Assembly: GCA_017309145.1 (NCBI GenBank)
Contig: JAFLDU010000018.1
Coordinates: 1-33,233, forward strand
Origin: Zoogloea sp.
Lineage (GTDB): Bacteria > Pseudomonadota > Gammaproteobacteria > Burkholderiales > Rhodocyclaceae
Reading direction: 5' to 3'
DNA length: 33,233 bases
The notes under the pieces are model-generated. The model saw nothing but the letters and a program-made list of their open reading frames with translations, made no database searches and was not told where the DNA came from. Shown here piece by piece: positions 14,909 through 26,410 of the stretch (position 1 is the stretch's first letter; every line of letters starts with the position of its first letter). Both the position numbers and the translations under genes were made by a program.

Positions 14909-16735
14909 ATGACCATCCGCCTTTCCGCCACCGCCCTCGCGGTCGCTGCCGCATTCCCCTTCGGCTTCGCCCTTCCCGCCCTCGCCGCCTCCGTCGAGCA
15001 GCCCACCGTGGTGGTCACCGCCACCCGCCAGGCCCAGCGCGCCGATGAGGCCCTGGCCGATGTCACCGTGATCGACCGGGAACAGATCGAGCGGTCCGGC
15101 CCCAGCTTCTCGCTGCCCGAGCTGCTGTCCCGCCAGCCGGGCATCCAGATCACCAACAGCGGCGGCCCGGGCAAGGCCACCGACGTGTTCATCCGCGGCA
15201 CCAGCAGCAAGCACAGCCTGTTGCTGGTGGACGGCATGCGCGTTGGCTCCGCCACCCTCGGCACCGCCGCCTGGCAGGACATTCCCCTGTCTCAGATCGA
15301 ACGCATCGAGATCGTGCGCGGCCCCGCCTCGGCCCTCTACGGCTCCGATGCCATCGGCGGCGTGATCCAGGTGTTCACCAAGAAAGGCAGCGGCGCGCCG
15401 AAGGTGGACGCCTACCTCGGCGCCGGCAGCTACGGCACCCGCGATGTCTCGGCCGGCGTGTATGGCGGCACCGAGAAGCTGTCCTACGGCCTGCGCGGCG
15501 CCTACACCGAGAGCAAGAGCTACAGCGCCATCTACAGCAAGGCCAAGCAGCCCTTTTATTACAACGGCGACAAGGATCCGTACCGCAACAGCAGCTTCTC
15601 GGGCAACCTGAGCTACCGTCCGACAGCCGGCCACGAGCTGGGCGCCACCGTGCTGTATGCGGAATCGCGCAACCACTACGACTCCGGCGCCGGCTTCGAC
15701 AACTACGCCAACAACGTCACCAGCGCCTGGAACATCTTCAGCCGCAACCGCCTGCTCGACAACTGGACCAGCACCCTGCGCTTCGGCCAGTCCATCGACG
15801 ACGCCCAGAACTTCGCGTCCTACGCGCCCAATGGCGCGACCATCAAGACCACCCAGGACCAGCTGATCTGGCAGAACGACATCGGCCTGCCGGTCGGCAC
15901 CCTGCTGGCCGCCTACGAAAACCTGCACCAGAAGGCGGTCAACGAAGGCACCTTCGATGTGGGCCGCAGCATCAACTCGGCCCTGCTGGGCTGGACGGCC
16001 AGCTTCGGCGCCCACAAGATCCAGCTCAACGCCCGCCACGACGACAACAGCCAGTACGGCGGCAAGACCACCGGCTACGCCGGCTACGGCTACCAGATCC
16101 TGCCCAGCCTGCGGGTCCAGGGTAGCGTCGGCTCCGCCTTCCGCGCGCCGACCTTCAACGAGCTCTACTACCCCGGCTTCGGTAACCCGAACCTCAAGGC
16201 CGAGAGCGCCTACAACAAGGAAATCGGCCTGCTGTGGGAGAAGGCCGGGCACAGCCTGAGCGCCACCTACTACCGCAACCGGATCAGCAACCTGATCGCC
16301 AACGACCAGAACTTCATCCCCCAGAACATCGCCAATGCGCGCCTGGAGGGCATCAGCCTGGGCTACGGCGGCCAGCTGGCCGGCTTCGACCTGAACGGCA
16401 GCATCGACTTCCTCGACCCCGAAGACCTGGACACCGGCAAGCGCCTCCAGCGGCGCGCCAACAAGACCGCCAACCTGGCCGTCACGCGGCGCTTCCAGGC
16501 CCTCACCGTGGGCGCCGAATGGCAGGGTGCCGGTGGCCGCTACGATCGCGCCGCCGAGATCAACCCGATGGGCGGCTACGGCATCCTGAATGCCTTCGCC
16601 AAGTATGCGGTGAGCCACGAGTGGGCGCTGGAGGCACGCGCCAACAACCTGCTCGACAAGCAGTACGAGACCGTGCGCGGCTTCCAGACGGCCGGCGCGA
16701 ATGTCTTCTTCGGCGTACGCTACGCACCGAAATAA
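14909..16735 (+). CDS. btuB: TonB-dependent vitamin B12 receptor BtuB
   Basis: An outer-membrane receptor of 608 aa that takes up cobalamin and other corrinoids using energy from TonB. The first 27 residues form a signal peptide ending ALPALAA. A TonB box-like PTVVVTATR follows, then the plug domain with QIERIEIVRGPASALYGSDA and the GVIQVFTKKG end. The remainder shows alternating beta strands rich in Tyr, Asn and Gly, as in a 22-strand barrel. The C-terminal strand ends FFGVRYAPK rather than in a terminal aromatic residue. I chose ATG 14909 because it opens the signal peptide and follows GGGAG; the frame extends upstream to 14789 only through leader RNA. Riboswitch control and the following btuC and btuD support the substrate call. 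Confidence 0.95.
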   Translation: MTIRLSATALAVAAAFPFGFALPALAASVEQPTVVVTATRQAQRADEALADVTVIDREQIERSGPSFSLPELLSRQPGIQITNSGGPGKATDVFIRGTSSKHSLLLVDGMRVGSATLGTAAWQDIPLSQIERIEIVRGPASALYGSDAIGGVIQVFTKKGSGAPKVDAYLGAGSYGTRDVSAGVYGGTEKLSYGLRGAYTESKSYSAIYSKAKQPFYYNGDKDPYRNSSFSGNLSYRPTAGHELGATVLYAESRNHYDSGAGFDNYANNVTSAWNIFSRNRLLDNWTSTLRFGQSIDDAQNFASYAPNGATIKTTQDQLIWQNDIGLPVGTLLAAYENLHQKAVNEGTFDVGRSINSALLGWTASFGAHKIQLNARHDDNSQYGGKTTGYAGYGYQILPSLRVQGSVGSAFRAPTFNELYYPGFGNPNLKAESAYNKEIGLLWEKAGHSLSATYYRNRISNLIANDQNFIPQNIANARLEGISLGYGGQLAGFDLNGSIDFLDPEDLDTGKRLQRRANKTANLAVTRRFQALTVGAEWQGAGGRYDRAAEINPMGGYGILNAFAKYAVSHEWALEARANNLLDKQYETVRGFQTAGANVFFGVRYAPK

Positions 16736-16756
16736 GAGCACATGCCTGGAGGGACG

Positions 16757-17782
16757 ATGGCCCAAGGCCACAGCGCAACACCTATCGCGAGGGGCGGCAT
16801 GCCGTCCCAGCGGCGGCGCGCCATGCAGGTGCTGGCCGGCCTCGTCCTGGCCGCGCTGGCGGCCTTTGCCTGGTCCCTCACGGCCGGTGCGCTGCCGGTC
16901 GGCCTCAATGATCTGCTCGGTGCCCTGGGGGGCGGAGACGGCAGCATGGAGGCGGACATCATCCGCAGCCTGCGCCTGCCCCGCGCGGTGGCGGCCTTCG
17001 CCTGCGGCGGCCTGCTGGCCCTGGCCGGCGCCCTGATGCAGGTGCTGCTCCGCAACCCCCTGGCCGACCCCTATGTGCTCGGCATCTCGGGCGGCGCGGC
17101 GGTGGGGGCCCTGGGCGCCATCCTGGCCGGTGCCACCGCCGGCTGGATCGACGGGGGTGCCTTCATCGGCGCCCTCGGCGCCACCCTGCTGGTTTTCGGG
17201 CTGGCCCACGGCGATGGTTCGTGGACCCAGACCCGCCTGCTCCTCACCGGGGTCATCGTGGCGGCGGGCTGTGGTGCCGCCGTGGCCCTGATGCTCAGCC
17301 TGGCCCCGGAGGGGCGGGTCAAGGGCATGCTGTTCTGGCTGATGGGCGATGCCAGCGGTGCGACCCGCCCGTGGCCGGCCCTCGGACTGCTGGTCGTCGG
17401 CCTGGCCAGCGTGCTGCCCTTCGCCCGGGAACTCAACCTGCTGTCCCGGGGGGAGATCACCGCCCGCGCCCTCGGCGTGCGGGTCACCCGCCTGCGCGGG
17501 CTGGTCTATGGGCTGGGCTCCCTGCTCACCGCGGTGGCGGTCACCACGGTGGGCTCGGTGGGCTTCGTCGGCCTCATCGTGCCCCACCTGGTGCGCCTCG
17601 CCATCGGCAACGACCAACGCCTGCTGCTGCCGGCCGCCACCCTGGCCGGTGGCGTTTTGCTGTGCGCCGCCGACACGGCGGCCCGCACCGTGGTGGCCCC
17701 GATCCAGCTCCCCGTCGGGGTGCTGACCGCCCTGATCGGGGTGCCGGTCTTCCTCTTCCTGCTGACCCGGCACCCGCGATGA
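16757..17782 (+). CDS. btuC: Cobalamin ABC transporter permease BtuC
   Basis: FecCD-family permease of about 341 aa with roughly ten hydrophobic helices. Landmarks are RLPRAVAAFACGGLLALAG, QVLLRNPLADPYVLGISGGA and the C-terminal VGFVGLIVPHLVRL, the standard landmarks of BtuC/FecD/FhuB proteins. With BtuD it moves corrinoid from the periplasm to the cytoplasm. The start at 16757 follows GGAGGG with tight spacing; an upstream ATG at 16742 lacks an SD. The stop overlaps the btuD start by four bases. The substrate comes from context (riboswitch, btuB, cobO), since iron-siderophore permeases look alike. Confidence 0.93.
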   Translation: MAQGHSATPIARGGMPSQRRRAMQVLAGLVLAALAAFAWSLTAGALPVGLNDLLGALGGGDGSMEADIIRSLRLPRAVAAFACGGLLALAGALMQVLLRNPLADPYVLGISGGAAVGALGAILAGATAGWIDGGAFIGALGATLLVFGLAHGDGSWTQTRLLLTGVIVAAGCGAAVALMLSLAPEGRVKGMLFWLMGDASGATRPWPALGLLVVGLASVLPFARELNLLSRGEITARALGVRVTRLRGLVYGLGSLLTAVAVTTVGSVGFVGLIVPHLVRLAIGNDQRLLLPAATLAGGVLLCAADTAARTVVAPIQLPVGVLTALIGVPVFLFLLTRHPR

Positions 17783-18561
17783 AGATGGACGTACGCCCCC
17801 CCGTGCTGGCGGCCGAGCAGCTCACCGTCCATGTGGGCCGGCGCGACGTGCTGCGGGACCTGAACATCACCGTCCAGCCGGGCGAAACCCTGGTGATCCT
17901 GGGGCGCAACGGTGCCGGCAAGACCACTCTGCTGCACACCCTGGCCGGCCTGCGCGATCCGGCCCGCGGCCTGGTGCTGTTGTCCGGCCAGCCCTACGCC
18001 GCCTGGCCGCGGGGCCACGAGGCCTGCCTGCGCGGCCTGCTGGCCCAGAGCCAGCCCGACTTCTTCAGCGCCTCGGTGCTGGAGACGGCCCTGGTGGGGC
18101 GCCACCCCTACCTGGGCCGCTGGGACTGGGAGCGCCCCGAAGACGAGGCGATCGCCCTGGCGGCCCTGGCCAGCATGGGCCTGGAGGGCTTCGCCGAGCG
18201 GCAGGTGCCCACCCTCTCGGGCGGCGAACGCCAGCGCCTGGCGATTGCCGCCCTGTTGGCCCAGCAACCCCGCCTCTATCTGCTGGACGAGCCCCTGGCC
18301 CACCTCGACCTGCATCACCAGGTGGCCGTGCTCGACCACTTCCAGGCGCTGGCGGCCCAGGGTGCCGGGGTCGTGATGGTCCTCCACGACATCAACCTGG
18401 CGGCCCGCTACGCCAGCCATGTGCTGCTGCTGGATGGCGCGGGCGGCCATGTCTTCGGCGCGGCCCATGACGTACTGACCACCGAACGCCTGTCCAGAGC
18501 CTTTGGCCACCCCCTGAGAGCCGTTGCGGACGGGGCCCAGACCCTGTTCGTACCGACCTGA
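17779..18561 (+). CDS. btuD: Cobalamin ABC transporter ATPase BtuD
   Basis: An ABC ATPase of 260 aa that powers BtuC. Walker A is GRNGAGKTT (about residue 42), the Q-loop follows in LAQSQPDFF, the signature is LSGGERQRL, Walker B is LYLLDEPLAHLDL and the switch His is in VLHDINLAARYA. It begins at the ATGA overlap with btuC; the long open frame upstream is an off-frame shadow of btuC. Related heme and siderophore ATPases (HmuV, FecE) share this pattern, so the specificity comes from context. Confidence 0.93.
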   Translation: MKMDVRPPVLAAEQLTVHVGRRDVLRDLNITVQPGETLVILGRNGAGKTTLLHTLAGLRDPARGLVLLSGQPYAAWPRGHEACLRGLLAQSQPDFFSASVLETALVGRHPYLGRWDWERPEDEAIALAALASMGLEGFAERQVPTLSGGERQRLAIAALLAQQPRLYLLDEPLAHLDLHHQVAVLDHFQALAAQGAGVVMVLHDINLAARYASHVLLLDGAGGHVFGAAHDVLTTERLSRAFGHPLRAVADGAQTLFVPT

Positions 18562-18585
18562 ACCAACAGAAAAAGAGAAGAACCG

Positions 18586-19200
18586 ATGAGCGATCAGAAC
18601 GCCAGCGACCGCGACAGCCGCCACAAGAGCCGTATGGAACGCAAGAAGGCAGTGGTCGATGCGGCCATCGCCGCCGCCACCGACACCCGCGGCCTGCTGC
18701 TGGTCAACACCGGCAACGGCAAGGGCAAGTCCAGCGCCGCCTTCGGCGTGCTGGCTCGCGCCCTCGGCCACGGCATGCGGGCCGGCGTGGTGCAGTTCGT
18801 GAAGGGGCGCTCCGATACCGGCGAGGAAGCCTTCTTCCGCCGCCAGCCGGAGGTCAGCTGGCATGTCATGGGCGACGGCTTCACCTGGGACACCCAGGAC
18901 CGCAGCGCCGACATGGCCAGCGCCCGCGCCGGCTGGGAGCAGGCCCGCGCCTTCCTGCGCGACCCGGCGATCGGCCTGGTGGTGCTGGACGAGCTGAACA
19001 TCGTGCTCAAGTACGCCTACCTGAACGTGCAGGAGGTCCTCGCCGACCTGCAGGCCCGCCCGCCCCTGCAGCATGTGATCATCACCGGCCGGGGCGCCCC
19101 CGAGGCGCTGGTCGAAGCCGCCGACACGGTGACCGACATGGGCGTGGTCAAGCACGCCTTCAAGGCCGGCATCGCGGCCCAGCCGGGGGTGGAGTTCTGA
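18586..19200 (+). CDS. cobO: Cob(I)alamin adenosyltransferase, CobO/BtuR family
   Basis: CobO (204 aa) transfers the adenosyl group of ATP to the cobalt of corrinoids, giving the coenzyme form that CobU and the riboswitch recognise. The modified P-loop NTGNGKGKSSAAFG is at about residues 42-55, GVVQFVKG follows, and the Walker B-like VVLDELNIVLKY is near residue 130. ITGRGAPEALVEAADTVTDM is the typical end region. The N-terminus is charged and likely flexible. It follows btuD by 24 bases with an AGAGAAG SD, so it belongs to the riboswitch-controlled unit. Confidence 0.95.
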   Translation: MSDQNASDRDSRHKSRMERKKAVVDAAIAAATDTRGLLLVNTGNGKGKSSAAFGVLARALGHGMRAGVVQFVKGRSDTGEEAFFRRQPEVSWHVMGDGFTWDTQDRSADMASARAGWEQARAFLRDPAIGLVVLDELNIVLKYAYLNVQEVLADLQARPPLQHVIITGRGAPEALVEAADTVTDMGVVKHAFKAGIAAQPGVEF

Positions 19201-19285
19201 CGCCCCTGCGGTAAACCCGGGTTCAGCGGCGCCACCGGGGCAGGCTAAGCTCTTCCCCTGCCCCGTCCACGGAATGCCCTGCCCC

Positions 19286-20236
19286 ATGCACCACATCGTC
19301 TATCTCGAATCCGGCGCCCTGATCGCCGATCTCCGCCGCCCGACCTTTGCCCACACCTGGACGGAGCATGTCGCCACCGGCCAGGCGGAGGTGATCGAAC
19401 GCCTGGCCGGCGCCAGCATCGCGGTGGTGAACAAGCTGCGCCTCGACGCCGACACCCTGGCAGCCCTGCCCGACCTGCGGATGGTGGCGATTGCCGCCAC
19501 CGGCTACAACAACATCGACCTCGAGGCCTGCCGGGCGCACGGCATTGTGGTCTCGAACGTGCGCGGCTACGCCCGCGAGACGGTGCCGGAACACGTCTTC
19601 GCGCTGCTGCTGGCGCTGGCGCGGCAGATCGGCCCCTTCCACCAATCGGTGGCCGCGGGGCGCTGGCAGAAGAGCGAGCAGTTCTGCTATTTCGACTACC
19701 CGATCCGCGACCTGGCCGGGCGCACGCTGGGCATCCTCGGCAGCGGCGTGCTCGGCGACGGTGTGGCACGCCTGGCCGAGGCCTTCGGCATGCGGGTTCT
19801 GCGCGGCGAGCGCAAGGGCGTGGCGGAAGTCCGGGAGGGCTACACCGGCTTCGAGCAGTTGATCCGCGAGGCCGACGTGATCAGCCTGCACTGCCCCCTC
19901 AACGACAGCACCCGGCACATGATCGGGGCCGCCGAGCTGGCCGCCATGAAACCCGGCACCCTGCTGATCAACACCGCCCGGGGCGGGCTGGTGGACGAAC
20001 AGGCCCTGGCCACCGCCCTGCGCGCCGGACACATCGCCGCCGGCTTCGACGTGCTGACCGAGGAGCCCCCGCGGGACAACCCCCTGCTGGCCCCCGACCT
20101 GCTGGCGGCCGGCAATTTCATCCTGACCCCCCATGTGGCCTGGTCGAGCCGGGAGGCCATGCAGGTGCTGGCCGACCAGCTGATCGACAACATCGAAGCC
20201 TTCGCAACCGGGCAGCCGCGCAACCAGCTGGCGTGA
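19286..20236 (+). CDS. D-2-hydroxyacid dehydrogenase (hydroxypyruvate reductase-like)
   Basis: An NAD(P)-dependent dehydrogenase of about 316 aa from the D-isomer-specific 2-hydroxyacid family. The dinucleotide fold reads LGILGSGVLGDGVARLAEA. The catalytic Arg is in INTARGGLVDEQAL, the Glu in TEEPPRDNPLL and the His in LTPHVAWSS. It probably reduces hydroxypyruvate or glyoxylate, but relatives act on other 2-keto acids and sequence alone does not decide. It is 85 bases downstream of cobO on the same strand. It might be read through from the cobalamin unit, although no link with B12 is known. An ATG at 19274 would add four residues; neither start has a clear SD. Confidence 0.88.
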   Translation: MHHIVYLESGALIADLRRPTFAHTWTEHVATGQAEVIERLAGASIAVVNKLRLDADTLAALPDLRMVAIAATGYNNIDLEACRAHGIVVSNVRGYARETVPEHVFALLLALARQIGPFHQSVAAGRWQKSEQFCYFDYPIRDLAGRTLGILGSGVLGDGVARLAEAFGMRVLRGERKGVAEVREGYTGFEQLIREADVISLHCPLNDSTRHMIGAAELAAMKPGTLLINTARGGLVDEQALATALRAGHIAAGFDVLTEEPPRDNPLLAPDLLAAGNFILTPHVAWSSREAMQVLADQLIDNIEAFATGQPRNQLA

Positions 20237-20646
20237 GGACGGCAGGGCGGCGCAGCCTCCCTCGCACCCGGACCCGCCTTGGCCGGCGACCGAAGCGCCC
20301 GTCCTGGCCACCGTCCGCTCCCTCTCCCGGACGGGACTGCCCATTCCGCGAGCTGCTCGTGTCCCTCTCCGGGATAGGCCGGCCCTGTCCCCGATAGTGC
20401 GCGTGAGTGTCTCGAAGAGTCTCGCCAGGGCTCCGAAGTGTGTGTGGGCCGGTCTGCAGGATAGGGACCGCCTGTCCCGCAGACCCTCGCGAGAGACATG
20501 CGGACAGGACTTGCCATGTGTGCCGCTCAATGCGGGGGCAACGGCGGGCTATCAGGGAACGTGCAGGGCCGGTGTAGGGGCGGCTTCAGCCGCCCGCAAG
20601 TGCTTGATCGGAGTCCGCGGGCGGCTGAAGCCGCCCCTACACCGGC
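20237..20646. other. Non-coding intergenic stretch
   Basis: About 410 bases without a credible gene separate two convergent genes. It holds a bulged hairpin and a large inverted repeat, both listed separately. Between 20319 and 20385 the phrase TCCCTCTCCCGGACGGGA recurs in a looser form (TCCCTCTCCGGGATAGG) about 45 bases later. Short frames here lack SD sites and recognisable products. Confidence 0.6.
20451..20485. terminator. Bulged hairpin downstream of the dehydrogenase
   Basis: GGTCTGC (20451-20457) pairs with GCAGACC (20479-20485), and inside it GGGAC (20464-20468) pairs with GTCCC (20474-20478) around a five-base loop, leaving a six-base bulge. It could terminate or stabilise the dehydrogenase transcript, but it lies 215 bases past the stop and no U-run follows. 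Confidence 0.3.

Positions 20647-20647
<1 letters not shown>
20567..20647. repeat. Perfect 31-bp inverted repeat, REP/BIME-like
   Basis: Arms at 20567-20597 and 20617-20647 are exact reverse complements around a 19-base loop. Each arm contains its own near-perfect palindrome, GGCGGCTTCAGCCGCC, next to GTGTAGG. This resembles the paired REP sequences (BIMEs) of many proteobacteria, which are usually spread by RAYT transposases. The right arm ends on the last base of the helicase stop codon. It can fold in RNA from both sides and may act as a bidirectional terminator between two convergent genes. Confidence 0.8.
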
Positions 20648-24003
<3,356 letters not shown>

Positions 24004-24080
24004 GCCGTATCCGGGCAGCGAAAACCTGGGATTCTAGGCTTTGCGGCGCTGCAGCGAAACGGTGGGCCGGCAATGTGCGC

Positions 24081-24893
24081 TCAGCTGCTGGCGTCCCGTC
24101 CGCTGTCGAGGGAATAGCCGGCGGCATCGAGCATGGCCGGCAGCGCCTCGGCCGCACGCAGGCGCAGGCGGATGTCCACCTGCCCGCTGAGCGGCGTTTC
24201 GCCCGGGTTGATCTCGATGGTCGGCACACCGGCCGAGATGGCGTGAAGCACCGGCCCCGCGATGTAAGGGAAGGCACTGCCGGTACCGACCGAGATCACC
24301 AGGTCCGGCCCGGCGGCCAGCACCGCCTCGAAGCGATGCAACGCCGGGTCTGGCAGGCTTTCGCCGAACAGCACCACGTCGGGCCGCAGGGTGCCGCCGC
24401 AATAGGGGCATTCGGGCGGGATCGTCAGACCCGCATAGTTGTCCACCTGCCGGGAGCGACCGCAATCGACACAGCGCAGGCGGCGCAGCGTGCCATGCAT
24501 CTCGATCACGTCACGGGAGCCGGCCATCAGGTGGAAGCCATCGACGTTCTGGGTGAGCACGCTCACATGGCCATGCAGGGCCTCCAGGCGGGCGATGGCG
24601 TAGTGGCCGGCATTGGGTCGGGCATCCCGGCAGCTGGCCTCGATCTGCGCCAGGTAGCGCCAGGTGATGTCGGGACGACGGCGGAACACCTCGCCGGACA
24701 GGGCCTGCTCGATGGGCAGACCGATATCGGTGAGGGTGCCTTCGTACAGGCCGCCGACGCCGCGGTAGGTGGGCAGGCCGGAGTCCGCCGACAGACCGGC
24801 GCCGGTGATGAAGAGAATGCGCCTTGCGGTCGATAGCAGGCGACCTGCGGCGGTGATCTGGCCAGCGTGATCGGCTAAGGTGTTGTTTGTCAT
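24081..24893 (-). CDS. NAD-dependent protein deacetylase (sirtuin)
   Basis: A SIR2-family enzyme of 270 aa that removes acyl groups from lysines using NAD. Motifs are GAGLSADSGLPTYRG, the TQNVDGFH loop, the active His in EMHGTLRRL, and two Cys pairs (CVDCG and CPYCGG) for the structural zinc. The GTGSAFPY loop binds the ribose. It starts at ATG 24893 with AAGGGA seven bases before; the frame extends to 25043, but that part has no family similarity and overlaps the divergent leader. About 77 bases separate its stop from the helicase start on the same strand. The metabolic target cannot be told from sequence. Confidence 0.92.
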   Translation of the reverse strand: MTNNTLADHAGQITAAGRLLSTARRILFITGAGLSADSGLPTYRGVGGLYEGTLTDIGLPIEQALSGEVFRRRPDITWRYLAQIEASCRDARPNAGHYAIARLEALHGHVSVLTQNVDGFHLMAGSRDVIEMHGTLRRLRCVDCGRSRQVDNYAGLTIPPECPYCGGTLRPDVVLFGESLPDPALHRFEAVLAAGPDLVISVGTGSAFPYIAGPVLHAISAGVPTIEINPGETPLSGQVDIRLRLRAAEALPAMLDAAGYSLDSGRDASS

Positions 24894-25009
24894 GGGAAGT
24901 CCCTTGCGGGAGAATTCGATGCTCTTGGGCAGGCTGCCGGCATGCGGCAGCGAGAGTTTAATCCTGACCAGCATGACGGTCTCAAGCCATACGGGAATCG
25001 CAAAGAAAA

Positions 25010-25867
25010 ATGTGCCAGTTGCTGGGAATGAACTGCAATACACCGACGGACATCTGCTTCTCCTTCGCCGGCTTCCAGGCGCGGGGCGGGCTGACCGACG
25101 TGCATGGCGACGGCTGGGGCATCGCCTTCTTCGAGGGCCGCGGCGTACGCCTCTTCCTCGACCCCAAGGCCAGCGCGCATTCCCCGGTGGCCGAGCTGGT
25201 GCGCAGCTATCCCATCCATTCGCTCAACGTGATCGCCCACATCCGCAAGGCGACCCAGGGCTTCGTCAGCCTCGAGAACACCCACCCCTTCAAACGGGAG
25301 CTGTGGGGACGCTACTGGGTGTTTGCCCACAACGGCAATCTGAAGGACTTTGCACCGACGCTGCGGGGCTACTTCCAGCCCGTGGGGCAGACCGATTCCG
25401 AACTGGCCTTCTGCTACCTGATGGAAACCCTGCGCCGCCGCTTCCCGGACGGCGAGCCGCCCCGCGACGCCCTGTTTGCGGCGATCCGCGACATTGCGGC
25501 GGAGATCGGAGCCCATGGGGAATTCAACTTCCTGCTTTCCAACGGCACCTGCCTGTTCGCCCATTGCGCCTCACGGCTGGCCTACATCGTGCGGAAGGCC
25601 CCCTTCGACCGAGCCCACCTGAAGGATCAGGACATCACCGTCGACTTCAGGGAGCTGACCTCGCCGGCCGACCGGGTGGCCGTCGTGGCCACCACGCCGC
25701 TGACCGACAACGAGACCTGGACCCCTATTGAGCCGGGTACCCTGGTGCTGTTCGTGGACGGCGAAACGGTGGATTGCGGGCCCGCCGGAACCTGTGCCTT
25801 CATCCGTGATGACGCCGGGCAGCCCACGCCGTCCGCAGGCAGCGGAAACGCCTGCCTCAAGGAATGA
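25010..25867 (+). CDS. Class II glutamine amidotransferase (YafJ-like)
   Basis: A 285-aa stand-alone class II glutamine amidotransferase domain of the YafJ/EgtC type. The start Met is followed directly by Cys2 (MCQLLGMN), which becomes the N-terminal nucleophile after Met removal. GDGWGIAFFEG, the HIRKAT segment, HNGNL and the QTDSELAF glutamine-pocket region follow. These enzymes release ammonia from glutamine for a partner; the partner is unknown here. The Cys2 requirement fixes the start. The SD is weak (AAAGAA). It diverges from the sirtuin gene, sharing a 116-base promoter region. A C-terminal low-complexity tail is probably disordered. Confidence 0.88.
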   Translation: MCQLLGMNCNTPTDICFSFAGFQARGGLTDVHGDGWGIAFFEGRGVRLFLDPKASAHSPVAELVRSYPIHSLNVIAHIRKATQGFVSLENTHPFKRELWGRYWVFAHNGNLKDFAPTLRGYFQPVGQTDSELAFCYLMETLRRRFPDGEPPRDALFAAIRDIAAEIGAHGEFNFLLSNGTCLFAHCASRLAYIVRKAPFDRAHLKDQDITVDFRELTSPADRVAVVATTPLTDNETWTPIEPGTLVLFVDGETVDCGPAGTCAFIRDDAGQPTPSAGSGNACLKE

Positions 25868-25948
25868 AGTCACACCCGGTGACGGTGAGAATTAGCCGGG
25901 TATCCGGGCTAGAATCAATAAATATTGCCAACGCGGATCGAAACCTCC

Positions 25949-26392
25949 ATGCCGATTAATGCTCCCAAAGACTGCCCCCTATGCTTCCCCGAGCAGGAGA
26001 CCGTCCTCTGGCACGACGCAAGTTGCCGCGTGATCCGGGTTTCCGACGCGGACTACCCGGGCTATTGCCGGCTGATCTGGAAGGATCATGTCTCCGAGAT
26101 GAGCGATCTGACGCCGGCCGAACAACGCCACTGCTTCAACATCCTGATGGCCGTGGAGGTCGCGGTGAGGGAGTGCTTCCGCCCCGACAAGATCAACCTG
26201 GCAAGTTTCGGCAACGTGGTTCCGCACCTGCATTGGCATGTCATTCCCCGCTACCTGGACGACCTGCACTACCCGCAACCCGTCTGGGGGCAGGCCCAGC
26301 GCAAGGGTCGGGGTTCCCCGGCCCCCGAGGTCGATGATGCGCGCCTGGCCCTGGCCGTGCGCAATGCCATCGCCGAGCAGATCGCCGGCTGA
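25949..26392 (+). CDS. HIT family hydrolase
   Basis: A 147-aa histidine-triad protein. The triad reads HLHWHVIPR, with an N-terminal CPLCF that, together with a downstream His, may hold zinc as in some HIT proteins. HIT enzymes cleave nucleotide-linked bonds such as Ap4A or AMP-lysine; the exact substrate is open. ATG 25949 starts the conserved part; a TTG at 25925 would add eight residues. Upstream, TAGAAT at 25910-25915 may be a -10 element. It precedes the next gene by 18 bases, so the two are probably co-transcribed. Confidence 0.9.
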   Translation: MPINAPKDCPLCFPEQETVLWHDASCRVIRVSDADYPGYCRLIWKDHVSEMSDLTPAEQRHCFNILMAVEVAVRECFRPDKINLASFGNVVPHLHWHVIPRYLDDLHYPQPVWGQAQRKGRGSPAPEVDDARLALAVRNAIAEQIAG

Positions 26393-26410
26393 AGCGGAGA
26401 TCCGCCCATC

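Noticed and set aside
14402-17773. Minus-strand open frame of 1123 codons across btuB and btuC
   Set aside because: It is antisense to clear btuB and btuC genes and the riboswitch. Its translation is a low-complexity Gly/Ala/Gln/Val mix typical of reverse frames in GC-rich genes, with no domain.
17221-17778. N-terminal extension of BtuD by 186 residues
   Set aside because: The upstream part is an off-frame translation of btuC. The ATGA overlap at 17779 gives a normal-sized ATPase.
17506-19296. Minus-strand open frame of 596 codons across btuC, btuD and cobO
   Set aside because: It is the reverse-frame shadow of three confident genes; composition is Gly/Gln/Ala biased.
20237-20566. Possible small genes between the dehydrogenase and the inverted repeat
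   Set aside because: Short frames overlap on both strands, lack SD sites and give Arg/Ser/Pro-rich translations typical of random GC-rich DNA.
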